Shown piece by piece: positions 54,606 through 63,984 of a stretch of 64,000 nt of DNA. Location: the NCBI GenBank assembly GCA_012521105.1, contig JAAYNA010000051.1, positions 1-64,000 of the forward strand, in the 5' to 3' direction. The position numbers were made by a program, and so were the translations under genes. Positions within the stretch are counted from its first letter, which is position 1. Every line of letters starts with the position of its first letter. Source of the stretch: Clostridiaceae bacterium. GTDB taxonomy: Bacteria; Bacillota; Clostridia; DSM-8532. The notes below the pieces were generated by a model. It was not told where the DNA came from, ran no database searches, and saw nothing but the letters and a program-made list of their open reading frames with translations.

Positions 54606-55601
54606 TTACGATGATTCTAATTTAAGTAAAAAGTCCTGTACAGGATTATCCCTTACTCCCATAAAACCAATGTTTTTTCCACCTGAGCCTGTCACCCGGT
54701 GGCATGGAATTAATATTGGCAGACGGTTCTTTCTTAAAACCTGTCCTACTGCTCTGGCAGCATTCCTGTTCCCCGCTATTTCAGCCAGTTCCCGGTATGT
54801 TATTGTACTTCCGTAAGGTACCTTTAAGAGAGCGTTATAAACCTTTATTTCGAAGGGTGTGCCCTGTACTTCAAATGGAATGTCAAATACTCTTATTCTG
54901 CCCTTAAAATAGTCTTCCACCTGTTTTCTTGCATGCTCTGCTACATTATTACCTGGAAACACCGCAAAATTTTCATATTGCGGTTCGCTGCCCGGAAGAA
55001 GTATATCCGTTACACAATCATCGTCTGAGAAAATGGTAACCATGCCCAGATTTGTCCTTGCAACAGATTTATATCTTATACGGTTTTCAAGAGCATACCT
55101 TACCGAAAGCCACATTTGCATCTTTTGTTCCAGTGATATGGAGGCATTGGCAGGGCTGGTTGAAGGCAGGCGCATATAAAAAATATCGCGTTTGATATCA
55201 GGCAGCACATTCTTTCTAAAGTGTTTCTCAGACGTCCCCCCATTGCAAAAAACAAATTTAATATTTGGATATGTGTTTAAAAGCCCTGCCACATCATTAG
55301 GCACCTCATCGCTGATGTTTGAATCAAGACTTCCCTTCCTTTTACAGGATTTATAAACATCCCACAGGGCTATATTTTTTTTCTTCAAAAAATCAATCCG
55401 TTTATTGTAATGGGCCTCGGGTTTTTCATTAAATATACCGTAAACGAAAGGCCAGAAAAAATTACGAGGGTGGGCATAGTACTGCTGCTGTCGTAAAGAC
55501 TCAGCACCCGGCATAGTACCCAGGATCAGAACCTTGCTTTCATTATTTATTATAGGTTTAAAAGATCTTAAAATTAAATCTGATTTATCCAAATTAGACA
55601 T
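54606..55601 (-). CDS. Fusion of hypoxanthine-DNA glycosylase and methylated-DNA methyltransferase
   Basis: The 331 residues join two DNA repair activities. Residues about 1-170 match the family 6 uracil/hypoxanthine-DNA glycosylase group, with ILGTMPGAESL near 26-36, Y-A-H-P-R-N-F-F-W near 42-50 and an LPSTSPAN motif near 145. Residues about 175-331 match O6-alkylguanine-DNA methyltransferase, with the acceptor Cys300 in PCHRV, and Y-x-E-L-A and N-R-N-A-A-R-A-V-G upstream. The first removes deaminated adenine, the second reverses alkyl damage. AAGGA lies before the ATG. It is separated from hslO by about 185 bases. Confidence 0.9.
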   Translation of the reverse strand: MSNLDKSDLILRSFKPIINNESKVLILGTMPGAESLRQQQYYAHPRNFFWPFVYGIFNEKPEAHYNKRIDFLKKKNIALWDVYKSCKRKGSLDSNISDEVPNDVAGLLNTYPNIKFVFCNGGTSEKHFRKNVLPDIKRDIFYMRLPSTSPANASISLEQKMQMWLSVRYALENRIRYKSVARTNLGMVTIFSDDDCVTDILLPGSEPQYENFAVFPGNNVAEHARKQVEDYFKGRIRVFDIPFEVQGTPFEIKVYNALLKVPYGSTITYRELAEIAGNRNAARAVGQVLRKNRLPILIPCHRVTGSGGKNIGFMGVRDNPVQDFLLKLESS

Positions 55602-55790
55602 AACTGTTGTCCTTCATAATAATTTTTGTTTTTAAATAATTAATATGGAAAAATATACATTGTTACCGTGTTTTGTTTCTGTTAAGACTAATTAATACAA
55701 TATTAATATTTTATCATATCATAACCCAGCTTTAAATATTGCATCCTGTTAATTGCTGTGATAAATTATGGAAAAGTGAAAGGAGTAATT

Positions 55791-56489
55791 ATGGACTTAT
55801 TGCGTTTATTTGTAATAGCAGTTACACCGGGAATTGCTCTTGCCATGGGTTTATACCTTACCGACAGATACGACAGAGAGCCTGTAAGGCTTTTGCTGAA
55901 ACTTTTTCTTTTTGGAATGCTGTCTGCAGTTCCAACAATTTTTGTGGAAAGGTTTTTAAGCAATATCAATTTTCTTCCCGGAATTCTGTCCATAGCGTGG
56001 ACAACATACATTGTTGCAGGGTTCACAGAAGAGTATTTCAAGCGTCTTGTTGTCATGCGGGTAGCTTATTATCATAGCGCTTTCGATGAAAAACTTGACG
56101 GGATTATATATTGTGCATACTCTGCACTTGGTTTTGCTACAGTTGAAAATATAATGTATGTGGTGTCGGGTTACGATGCTGATCCTTATATTGGTTGGTA
56201 CCGGGGACTGTTAAGTGTTCCTGCCCATATGCTGTTTGCAATAACCATGGGCTATTATCTGTCGCTGGCAAAGTTCTGCCCTGATCAGGAAAGTTCCAAA
56301 AGGTACTTTACCCTGTCTTTAGTTGTACCAATGCTGTTTCATGGAACCTTTAACTTTATCCTTTTGGCACAAATTCAGATACTAATGGTTCTGTTTATAC
56401 CTTTTGTGCTTTTTATGTGGCTTGTGAACTTAAAAAAACTAAACAAATTTTATCAGGAATCGAAGGCATGGAATAAACTTGGTTTATAA
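55791..56489 (+). CDS. PrsW-like intramembrane metalloprotease
   Basis: The 232-residue membrane protein has about eight hydrophobic segments. It carries the PrsW family motifs: E-E-x2-K in FTEEYFKR near 84, ATVENIMY near 122, a P-A-H-M-L-F His near 155 and HGTFNF near 195. PrsW proteases start the cutting of anti-sigma factors in response to envelope stress. No anti-sigma gene is adjacent. The ATG at 55791 is preceded by AAAGGAG; an ATG at 55758 is less likely. It is transcribed alone. Confidence 0.88.
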   Translation: MDLLRLFVIAVTPGIALAMGLYLTDRYDREPVRLLLKLFLFGMLSAVPTIFVERFLSNINFLPGILSIAWTTYIVAGFTEEYFKRLVVMRVAYYHSAFDEKLDGIIYCAYSALGFATVENIMYVVSGYDADPYIGWYRGLLSVPAHMLFAITMGYYLSLAKFCPDQESSKRYFTLSLVVPMLFHGTFNFILLAQIQILMVLFIPFVLFMWLVNLKKLNKFYQESKAWNKLGL

Positions 56490-56556
56490 ATCCTTTGCCA
56501 TTTCCCGTAAATATACAGAGGCACTCGTGGTATAAGGTAAACGTTGGTAACAGATT

Positions 56557-59031
56557 TTATTTTAGCTTTTTAATCAGGCTAACAGGCCCCAGTAAACCCG
56601 ATTTTAACTTCGCTTTGCTGATACTGTTAGCTATGGAATTTATAACTTCAACCTCAATTGTGTTTAATCCGGCTTTTATCCAGGGTGTAATATCTAAAAC
56701 ATAGGGCTTCCACATTTTTACCCCGGCATCCTGGCCATTAATATATAAATGTGCTATTTCATGTACCTCTCCGAGATCCAGGTAATAAGTACACATATCC
56801 AAATCCTGTAACTGGAAGGATGTTTTATAATTCAATGCTCCCGAAAAATCCTCCATACCCGGCCATTCGGTCCATGAACTTAAACAATCAACTTCTTCTA
56901 TTAGTATCCTGCCATTTTCTGAAACATTCCATTTGCAGTTCAGCTCAATTCTTTGTTCGGCTTCCTCGCTCTCAGTTCGGGTTCCTGCTGTTATGTTCTC
57001 CGAACCGTCAATGAATATAATGATGCTCTCTCTGCGGGGTAATTTCACCTTAATACGCATATCTTCCTTGCCTGAAGATTCAGGTGTAAGTTCTGTTATC
57101 CTGCCTCTCCATGCATCCCAAAGCTCTGCCCTGCCGGTTATTTTTGTTCTTAATGCGGTATTTATTTCGGTTTCACCTTCGTTAGTCAAAACATATAAAT
57201 GACAGCCTTCTTTAACCACATGACTTAACCTTAAATCCGGATGACCAGGCTCGAGGGAATAGCCAAACTCTGCATAATTTTTAATGCTTTCAATAAGCTC
57301 TTTTGAATCATTTACATACTCAAAGTTCAATGTGTTGCTCTGCTGTTTACCGTTATTAAAAACAAGAACTTTCCCGCCTTCACGGACAAACAGCGAAAGC
57401 TTATCTTTCACTTCATCAGAAAGAATGGCAATATCCTCTATAACAGTCACACTGTATTCCTGCTTTTCTATTTTAATTCTGCCACCTGAAATATTGCAGT
57501 CTGACAACAGCAAATCCACTTCAAGGTAATTAAACTCCATCTGATTTTGATACAGAAACTTCGCAGCTCTCCATGGCAAGCTGCTGCCACAAAGGATACA
57601 CACTTTAGTCTGATTTACCGAATCGGTCATAATGTAACTCATTCTTTTTATATAGCTGGAAATAAGGTTATAATACTTCCACCAGAGATTATTCGGTCCT
57701 ACATCGGGCGGTCTTTCCCCAAGTCGCCGCTCCCCTTCAATTGAGTAAAAGAAAGCATGGGGGTACAGAAGGTTCACACCGCGTACAAACAACCAGTCCA
57801 TATACCACTTCATATCGTCCATTGAAAATGCCCAGTGAATATCGTTGGGACCGCAGCAACCGAAACATTCATTTGAGTTTCTCCGCCTGCCCCTGTGCCT
57901 TGCAGAGTCGGATGAGCACTTAGCCATTGTACTGTGTTCGCCTTCAATGCCTTTGTTCTCTTCAGGGGCAACCCACCTCCACACAACATCCTGGCCAGGA
58001 ATTTGAAAATATTTCAACAGGCCGATTTCATCGCTTTTTTCGGGATGACCCGTTAAAGCAATGCCATGCTCTTCGCACCATACAGAAATTTGCCTGTAAT
58101 ATGACTGTTCAAGTTTAAGGTCTACAGCCTTTCTGTAGTTACTTCTGATTTCCCGGGTTTTCTCGCCGCAATCCCACCATAGCGCTGGCAGGCTTATTTC
58201 TTCGTTCCCTGAGGATATATACCATTCCAGAAAATCATCGGTCCAGGGTATTAGCCCTTCTTTATGGTTTCTTCCAAGGATGCATGGCTCATCGGTAAAT
58301 ATTGCTATTACAGTGCTTCCAAAATAATCTTTCAGAGTTTTATAGTATCTTTCATGAGTAATTTCAATGAATTTTGAAATTGCGTCAGCGTTTAAAAGAT
58401 CGGCTGACAAAGGGGCAAAAGGCTCTCCATCATCTTCACCGAAATGAATTCCCCTGATTGTACCACCCGAGAAACACCGGGTAAAAGACACTAAAGACCA
58501 TTTTCCATTCCCAGGAACTTTAAACTTTATTCTACCCTGGTCTGCATGAAGTTTTATCGTGCTTTCATACACAAAAGAATCGAAAGATTTCTTCTCTACC
58601 GCTAATACAGAAACAATTTCTTCATTCTCCAAAACGGGAATTTCTATTTCCTGCATATTCTCCAAAGGGTATTCGGTCATTTTCAAACCCTTAGACGCGT
58701 ATTCAGGATTACTTTTAACCACAAGTCCGTGTGCCGAACCTGAAGGATACATACCCTCGTCATAAAGTATTACTTTCATTCCAAGCAGAGCTGCTTCAGA
58801 TACTGCAAATTTAACCAGGTGCATAAACTTATCTGAAAGATATTCGATGTCCTCAGGTATCCCAATCCTCGGATGTATTACAAAACCCATTACTCCCTTT
58901 TCTTTGAAGTCGTGGATTTGCCTTTTTATTTCCCTTTTATTTAAAGGTCCATTCCAGAACCAAAAGGGAATAGGAGTAAATTCATCATCAGGATACAAAA
59001 ACTTCTCTTTTAGAACCTTTACCATATCCAT
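56557..59031 (-). CDS. GH106-like glycoside hydrolase
   Basis: The 824 residues resemble the alpha-L-rhamnosidase-like enzymes of family GH106 and relatives. The start reads PIPFWFWNG, then an R-Q-I-x-D-F-K-E-K-G-V-M-G-F-V-I-H region leads into a barrel. A lengthy middle contains several Cys and Trp residues. The C-terminal 100 residues form the galactose-binding-like sandwich that ends the family, seen as YINGQDAGVKMWKPY. No signal peptide is visible, so the enzyme is probably cytoplasmic. AAAAGGA supports the ATG at 59031. It probably removes a side-chain sugar from plant polysaccharide fragments; the exact sugar is not certain. Confidence 0.7.
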   Translation of the reverse strand: MDMVKVLKEKFLYPDDEFTPIPFWFWNGPLNKREIKRQIHDFKEKGVMGFVIHPRIGIPEDIEYLSDKFMHLVKFAVSEAALLGMKVILYDEGMYPSGSAHGLVVKSNPEYASKGLKMTEYPLENMQEIEIPVLENEEIVSVLAVEKKSFDSFVYESTIKLHADQGRIKFKVPGNGKWSLVSFTRCFSGGTIRGIHFGEDDGEPFAPLSADLLNADAISKFIEITHERYYKTLKDYFGSTVIAIFTDEPCILGRNHKEGLIPWTDDFLEWYISSGNEEISLPALWWDCGEKTREIRSNYRKAVDLKLEQSYYRQISVWCEEHGIALTGHPEKSDEIGLLKYFQIPGQDVVWRWVAPEENKGIEGEHSTMAKCSSDSARHRGRRRNSNECFGCCGPNDIHWAFSMDDMKWYMDWLFVRGVNLLYPHAFFYSIEGERRLGERPPDVGPNNLWWKYYNLISSYIKRMSYIMTDSVNQTKVCILCGSSLPWRAAKFLYQNQMEFNYLEVDLLLSDCNISGGRIKIEKQEYSVTVIEDIAILSDEVKDKLSLFVREGGKVLVFNNGKQQSNTLNFEYVNDSKELIESIKNYAEFGYSLEPGHPDLRLSHVVKEGCHLYVLTNEGETEINTALRTKITGRAELWDAWRGRITELTPESSGKEDMRIKVKLPRRESIIIFIDGSENITAGTRTESEEAEQRIELNCKWNVSENGRILIEEVDCLSSWTEWPGMEDFSGALNYKTSFQLQDLDMCTYYLDLGEVHEIAHLYINGQDAGVKMWKPYVLDITPWIKAGLNTIEVEVINSIANSISKAKLKSGLLGPVSLIKKLK

Positions 59032-59093
59032 GCCTGTCCTTTTCAATTATTCGTTTCCACTGAGATTATTCATATTAATATATTAATATACGA

Positions 59094-59597
59094 TTATCTG
59101 TAGATGACCAGCTCTTCAAGAGTTTTCCGCCTTCTGGGAGTCTGTTCACCTTTCGGATATCCCAATGGTGTTAATACAATTGGCTCCAAATCTTTATCAA
59201 GATTCAGAACATCAATAACCGCCCCGGGATCAAAAGCTCCAATCCAGCAGGTGCCCAAGCCCAACGCCGTTGCTGCAAGGATTATATGATCCATTATAAT
59301 GGCTGTATCTACATCTGCAAAACTTTTTTGATCGCTTCTTACCCATCCTTTACCCTTTACCGCGCAGACTGCAATCATATACGGAGCTTCAGCAAACCAT
59401 GTCCTTGAATATATTCTATTTAGCTGCTCTTTACGCCCCTCTGTTTTCGCCACTACAATCTTAAATGCCTGTAAATTGCATGCAGTTGGGGCGAGCCTTG
59501 CAACTTCAAGTATTTTCCGTATTTTTTCATCCTCTACTTCATCGGGAAGATAGGATCTTACACTGTACCTTTTATTTATTAATTCGAAAAAGTCCAT
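59094..59597 (-). CDS. Nitroreductase family protein
   Basis: The 167-residue flavoprotein starts with R-Y-S-V-R-S-Y, the FMN-binding motif. It also has A-P-T-A-C-N-L-Q near 36, and G-L-G-T-C-W-I-G and L-G-Y-P-K-G-E segments typical of short nitroreductases. These use NAD(P)H to reduce nitro compounds, quinones or enones, or handle flavin itself. GGAGG lies before the ATG. It is probably transcribed with the downstream glycoside hydrolase or alone. Confidence 0.93.
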   Translation of the reverse strand: MDFFELINKRYSVRSYLPDEVEDEKIRKILEVARLAPTACNLQAFKIVVAKTEGRKEQLNRIYSRTWFAEAPYMIAVCAVKGKGWVRSDQKSFADVDTAIIMDHIILAATALGLGTCWIGAFDPGAVIDVLNLDKDLEPIVLTPLGYPKGEQTPRRRKTLEELVIYR

Positions 59598-59925
59598 GAA
59601 AAAACCTCCTTTTGAATTATCTTTGTTTGACTCTTATATAGTGAAGATAAAACTATATTTCATAAATGAATATATTTTATATACCCAAAATTGTCAATTC
59701 ATATCCCAGGTAATACCATAAATAAAATAATATTTTTTATGATAAATTTGCAGTGGAAGATTTTTTTATGTCGTGCTATAATTCATATCACAAGCATTAT
59801 AATTATTGTTTTATATGGTTCAAAACATTACAGTTGTTATTATTCTTGTTTAATTATTATTACCTGATTGTAATAAATAATATATATTATTTAGAGTATC
59901 ATTATTCCGGAGGTTGACAAGTATT
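59598..59925. other. Divergent gap between nitroreductase and the ftsEX operon
   Basis: The gap is very AT-rich and contains an extended -10 promoter at 59774-59782 (+). Its downstream part includes AT-rich repeats. No gene or RNA is recognised. Confidence 0.45.
59774..59782 (+). promoter_or_regulatory. Extended -10 promoter of the coiled-coil/ftsEX operon
   Basis: TGCTATAAT, an extended -10 element, lies about 145 bases before the first gene. No good -35 is spaced 17 bases away, as is common with extended -10 promoters. Confidence 0.5.
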
Positions 59926-61044
59926 GTGCGGATGAAAAAACTCTTCTCTTTCATTGTATTTGCTGTTATAATGACTCTAATCTCGGCAAATACTTTTTTG
60001 AACCATGTTTCAGGTCAGGTACAGCCAATAACCGAGGTTGAAGAAAAGCTTCAGGGAATTTCAGATATTGAGGAAGCTGTGCTTGAGGATCTGTTTTCCC
60101 TTTCTCAGGAGATTGAAGAAATGGAAAGACAGAAAGACAAAATTACTTTTGAAATAGAACAACTCCGAAGCGAATCTGAAAAACTTTCGGAAGAAATTGA
60201 AGTAAAGCAAAATATTTACAACAGCCAGCTTAATATTCTGGAAAAAGTCCTTGTAAGTTACCAAAGAAGAGGGCCTGCTTCTTTTCTGGAAACAATTCTG
60301 GAGTCTAAAAATTTGTCTGATTTTATTCAAAGCTTGAATATTATTCGTCAAATTAGCAGAAATACCGATGAACTGTTAAATGAACTTGAAAACAGTAAAA
60401 GGGAACTGGCTTTAGAAAATGAAAAGCTAGTGATTAAAGAACAGGAACTGGAAAAACATATGACAAAGCTTGAGGTTACGCTTAACGAAATGTACATTTT
60501 AAAGGAAGAACAGGAAACAATACTCGACTCCCTGGGTGAAGCCAGAGAAATTTATCAGGGAGAATTAGAGCGTTTACAGAAGCTTTGGGATGAAATCAAG
60601 GTTCTTTTCTCCGAAATACTGGTCCACTTTATAAAAATTGTGGAGCGGGGTGAGTTCCCTATAGAAGCTTTAAACCTGAAGATTAGTTTCCCGAAAGTTT
60701 CGGGTACAATATACGATCAGACATTGAATGATATTTTAAAGGATCAGCAGGACTTACCAGAAATGGAATTCCTTTTTTCACCCGAAGGAATATGGGTTAA
60801 TGTTCCTGAAAAACATCTGTCTCTTCGTGGGGTTTTTAAGATTGAAAATAAAACTGTTTTGCAGTTTGAAGTAGAAGAAGGCTCTTTTTATGACATGCCT
60901 TTAACAGAAGCATCCATTGCTGAATTATTTAAAAATGGGTCTATAGTTATAGATTTTGAACAGATACTTGGAAGTGTGATATTAGAATCTGTTGAGGTAT
61001 TTGATGGCTACCTGGAATTTGTAATTAAACCTGATTTCGGATAA
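59926..61044 (+). CDS. Secreted coiled-coil protein, first gene of the ftsEX operon
   Basis: From the GTG at 59926 the product is 372 residues; an ATG at 59932 and a TTG at 59914 are alternatives. A signal peptide (about 1-30) is followed by a long Glu/Lys/Leu-rich coiled coil (about 35-225), like the N-terminal halves of PcsB and CwlO that bind FtsX. Residues about 235-372 form a beta-rich domain with no NlpC/P60, CHAP or LytM motif. It starts 19 bases before the ftsE ATG in the same operon. I infer an FtsX-controlled activator or adaptor for peptidoglycan hydrolysis, without its own hydrolase. GGAGG lies upstream of all the candidate starts. Confidence 0.75.
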   Translation: MRMKKLFSFIVFAVIMTLISANTFLNHVSGQVQPITEVEEKLQGISDIEEAVLEDLFSLSQEIEEMERQKDKITFEIEQLRSESEKLSEEIEVKQNIYNSQLNILEKVLVSYQRRGPASFLETILESKNLSDFIQSLNIIRQISRNTDELLNELENSKRELALENEKLVIKEQELEKHMTKLEVTLNEMYILKEEQETILDSLGEAREIYQGELERLQKLWDEIKVLFSEILVHFIKIVERGEFPIEALNLKISFPKVSGTIYDQTLNDILKDQQDLPEMEFLFSPEGIWVNVPEKHLSLRGVFKIENKTVLQFEVEEGSFYDMPLTEASIAELFKNGSIVIDFEQILGSVILESVEVFDGYLEFVIKPDFG

Positions 61045-61063
61045 ATGTGTGGAGGATGACGAA

Positions 61064-61741
61064 ATGATTCAAGCTAAAAATGTCTCTTTAAGGTACATTG
61101 ATGGTACTGTTGCTCTTCGTGAAATTAATTTGAACGTGAAGCCCGGAGAATTTGTTTACATAGTTGGGCCCAGCGGCTCGGGAAAAACCAGCCTGCTTAA
61201 GCTTTTAATGGGCATTGAGTTCCCATCCGCCGGTTCTCTTTATGTTATGGATCAGCCTGTTCTAAAGAAAGAAACAAGGAAAATAAGAAAGCTTCGCCAA
61301 AATATTGGGCCGGTGTTCCAGGAATTTAGGCTTATTCAGGGAAGAACTGCTCTGGAGAATGTCCTGATGGGTATGCGTTTTTTAGACATTCCGAAGCGTC
61401 AAATGATAATTAATGCAAAAAACGCGTTAGTAAAAGTGGGACTTGAGCATAAGGCTTCGGTGATGGTTGAAAAACTGTCTTTTGGTGAAGCGCAGAGGGT
61501 TGCAATAGCAAGGGCAGTGGCAAGAAAACCTGCACTAATACTGGCTGATGAACCCACCGGAAATTTGGACTATGATAATGCAATAAATATTATGAACCTT
61601 TTATATAATTTCAGGGATAAAAATACAACCGTTTTAGTTACAACCCACGCAACACATTTAATTGACAATTATCAGGATGCTTCACTGATACGTGTTGAAA
61701 AGGGAAAAATTCACGTTGAGCGCCGGGGTGCAAAAGTATGA
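61064..61741 (+). CDS. ftsE: Cell division ATP-binding protein FtsE
   Basis: The 225-residue ATPase has Walker A GPSGSGKTS, signature LSFGEAQR and Walker B LILADEPTGNLD. FtsE drives shape change in FtsX and so controls peptidoglycan hydrolases at the septum or sidewall. GGAGG lies eight bases before the ATG at 61064. It overlaps ftsX by four bases. The coiled-coil gene just upstream is the probable extracellular partner. Confidence 0.96.
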   Translation: MIQAKNVSLRYIDGTVALREINLNVKPGEFVYIVGPSGSGKTSLLKLLMGIEFPSAGSLYVMDQPVLKKETRKIRKLRQNIGPVFQEFRLIQGRTALENVLMGMRFLDIPKRQMIINAKNALVKVGLEHKASVMVEKLSFGEAQRVAIARAVARKPALILADEPTGNLDYDNAINIMNLLYNFRDKNTTVLVTTHATHLIDNYQDASLIRVEKGKIHVERRGAKV

Positions 61742-62610
61742 AGAACACTTTTTACTTTATTAAAGAATCTATCAGAATATTCCGCTATAATAAACTTTCA
61801 AATTTATTCTCTTTTTTCGGAACTGCTCTTATTTTGTTCTTGCTGGCTCTTGTAGTTGGTGTTTGGAGTATCAGCAGCCAGCTGGCAGGAATGCTTAAGG
61901 AAGAGGCTGAGATTAGCGCTTACTTTAATAAGGATGTTGAAAATGCTGAAGATCTGCTGCATATTATAGAACAAATTGATGGGGTGCGTTATGTACGACT
62001 GGTCAATGAAGAAGAAGCCCGTAGCCGTATGGAAAAAATTTTAGGCGATGAATCCGATATATTGGACTTATTCGAAGAAAACCCCTTTGAAGCTTATTTT
62101 GAGGTAAAAATCCATCTTGACAAGATGGACCCAGTTTTTACACAAATATCCGGTCTGAAAGGAATAGATTATGTAAGAGAAAACCGGGACGTGCTTGAAC
62201 AAATTGAAAGAATATCAAAAGCTCTTGAAGTGCTTGGTTACCTTGTGATTGCAGCCGTAAGCATAACCACTTTGGTTATTATATCCCATATGATCCGTCA
62301 GGGTATATATCAAAACCATGAACAAATAAAAACGCTTATGCTGTTAGGAGCACCCGATAACTTTATTAATTTTCCCTACGTGCTGCTGGGTTTCTTGCTG
62401 ACATTTGGCGGAGGAATTGTGGCAACAGTCTTTATAAACATTTTAATACATCAGGGTTATAGCATGCTGACAGGAACAATTCCTTTCATACCGGTGCCGC
62501 CAAAAAGCCAGCTGGTATATGGACTGAGTACATTCCTATTATCGGTAAGTGCTGCTCTTGGAATACTGGGAAGTTTATTTGGGGTTTCCACTTCAAAAAA
62601 GAAAAAATAA
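61738..62610 (+). CDS. ftsX: Cell division protein FtsX
   Basis: The 290-residue membrane protein has four hydrophobic segments: one near 25-45, then three after residue 165. Between the first and second lies an extracellular loop of about 120 residues, the part that binds hydrolase partners. It overlaps ftsE by ATGA, indicating coupling. With FtsE it forms a type VII-like ABC mechanotransmitter. An inverted repeat lies after its stop. Confidence 0.95.
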   Translation: MKNTFYFIKESIRIFRYNKLSNLFSFFGTALILFLLALVVGVWSISSQLAGMLKEEAEISAYFNKDVENAEDLLHIIEQIDGVRYVRLVNEEEARSRMEKILGDESDILDLFEENPFEAYFEVKIHLDKMDPVFTQISGLKGIDYVRENRDVLEQIERISKALEVLGYLVIAAVSITTLVIISHMIRQGIYQNHEQIKTLMLLGAPDNFINFPYVLLGFLLTFGGGIVATVFINILIHQGYSMLTGTIPFIPVPPKSQLVYGLSTFLLSVSAALGILGSLFGVSTSKKKK

Positions 62611-62647
62611 AAAGACTACCAAGCACCGGTTAAGCCTGTACATGCAT

Positions 62648-62689
62648 GGGTATTCAGTGTATCACCTATCTGTAATACACAGAATACCC
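62648..62689. repeat. Inverted repeat at the ftsX/tyrA junction
   Basis: Arms of 15 bases with one mismatch lie at 62648-62662 and 62675-62689 around a 12-base loop. The right arm is inside the end of tyrA. It may end the ftsX transcript, though a T run is lacking. Confidence 0.5.
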
Positions 62690-63769
62690 CATTTGCTTTA
62701 AAATCCGGTAGCTTTTTTCCTGGCTTTCTCTGTCGTAGAAGCTGATTGCCATAGCCCCGCCTTCCATTTCACGGCTATTGTTAATTCCTATGTTTTTAAT
62801 ATTGATCTGATGCTTACCCAGTTCACCTGCTACTGCTGCAATAACACCGGGTTTGTCTTCCACATCCACCGTAATATCATAGGTTTTTAATAAAGCACCT
62901 ACCCTTTTGTCTGAAAAAGTATCCCTGTACTCTTTGGCACTGTGAAAGAACTGCCTTAATTTTTTGTCTTCACTGTGGCTCAGGAATTCCACAAAGGAAT
63001 TAATATTTCTGCCCAGTTCATCGAGAACTTTAATGATATTATCCTTATTTGTAAGGCAAATATTTTCCCATATGGAAGGCTCTGAAGATGCAATCCTTGT
63101 AATATCCCTGAACCCTCCGGCAGCCAGAGTGTGCATTAATTTATCACTGCCATCAAGCTCTTTTATTGTATTTACCAGAGCACTGGCAATCACATGGGGT
63201 ACATGACTTATCGCTGCAGTTGCGTAATCATGATTTTCCGGGTCAACTATGATGGGCAAAGCTCCCAGTAATTTAAGAAATTCGGAGAGTTTATTTACAT
63301 AAATCTCCGCTGTTCGGTCCATAGGTGTTAACACATAAAATGCATTTTCAAACAGTGTATGTCTTGAAGCCTTATATCCGGATGCTTCCGACCCTGCCAT
63401 AGGATGACCGCCAATAAACGGACAGGAAAGATTTAAACTTCGGACAGCTTTCATTATATCGGCTTTTGTGCTGCCTACATCTGTTAATATGCAGTTGTTA
63501 TCAATAATACCGTTTAGCCTCTTCACTATCTCGGGTATCTGTTTTACAGGAATGCAAACAAAGATTATTTCACAGTCTTTGAATGAATTATCAATGCCCG
63601 AAGCGGCCTCGTGAATTGTGCCTTCTTTTAATGCCAGCTCCAGTGTATTAATATCCTGATCATAGGCGACAACAGTTTGGCACAATCCTTTTCTTTTTAC
63701 AGCTTTCACAATAGAACCGCCAATAATTCCAAGGCCTATAACACCTATTTTTTTCAATGAGTTCACCAT
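62666..63769 (-). CDS. tyrA: Prephenate dehydrogenase
   Basis: The 367-residue enzyme converts prephenate to 4-hydroxyphenylpyruvate in tyrosine synthesis. An N-terminal NAD-binding domain begins with GVIGLGIIGGSI near residue 9. The prephenate region has GGHPMAGSE near 120. A C-terminal ACT domain (about 295-367) should give feedback control by tyrosine. The ATG is 17 bases after the stop of the short upstream gene. Typical of Firmicutes TyrA. Confidence 0.95.
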   Translation of the reverse strand: MVNSLKKIGVIGLGIIGGSIVKAVKRKGLCQTVVAYDQDINTLELALKEGTIHEAASGIDNSFKDCEIIFVCIPVKQIPEIVKRLNGIIDNNCILTDVGSTKADIMKAVRSLNLSCPFIGGHPMAGSEASGYKASRHTLFENAFYVLTPMDRTAEIYVNKLSEFLKLLGALPIIVDPENHDYATAAISHVPHVIASALVNTIKELDGSDKLMHTLAAGGFRDITRIASSEPSIWENICLTNKDNIIKVLDELGRNINSFVEFLSHSEDKKLRQFFHSAKEYRDTFSDKRVGALLKTYDITVDVEDKPGVIAAVAGELGKHQINIKNIGINNSREMEGGAMAISFYDRESQEKSYRILKQMGYSVYYR

Positions 63770-63786
63770 TCATTCTCAGCCCTTTT

Positions 63787-63984
63787 CTATTCCAATTCAT
63801 TCATGTCTGCTTTAGCATATTCCGTTAAATCACTGTCATCCAGCGCCAAATCATATTTTAAATGGTTAATAAAACTTTCAATAAGCTTCTGTTTCTTCTC
63901 CCAAATCGCTCTGGCTTTTGGTGTAGCGCTTTTATCTATTATATAACATAATATTCCAGCACACAATAGAAAACAGGTTAACAT
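63787..63984 (-). CDS. Short hypothetical protein, possibly truncated by the window edge
   Basis: A 65-residue frame begins with a hydrophobic segment (about 3-17), then a charged helical stretch. The frame remains open upstream of the ATG to the window edge, so the true start may lie outside. I do not recognise it. It lies 17 bases before tyrA in the same direction and may be part of the same transcript. Confidence 0.45.
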   Translation of the reverse strand: MLTCFLLCAGILCYIIDKSATPKARAIWEKKQKLIESFINHLKYDLALDDSDLTEYAKADMNELE

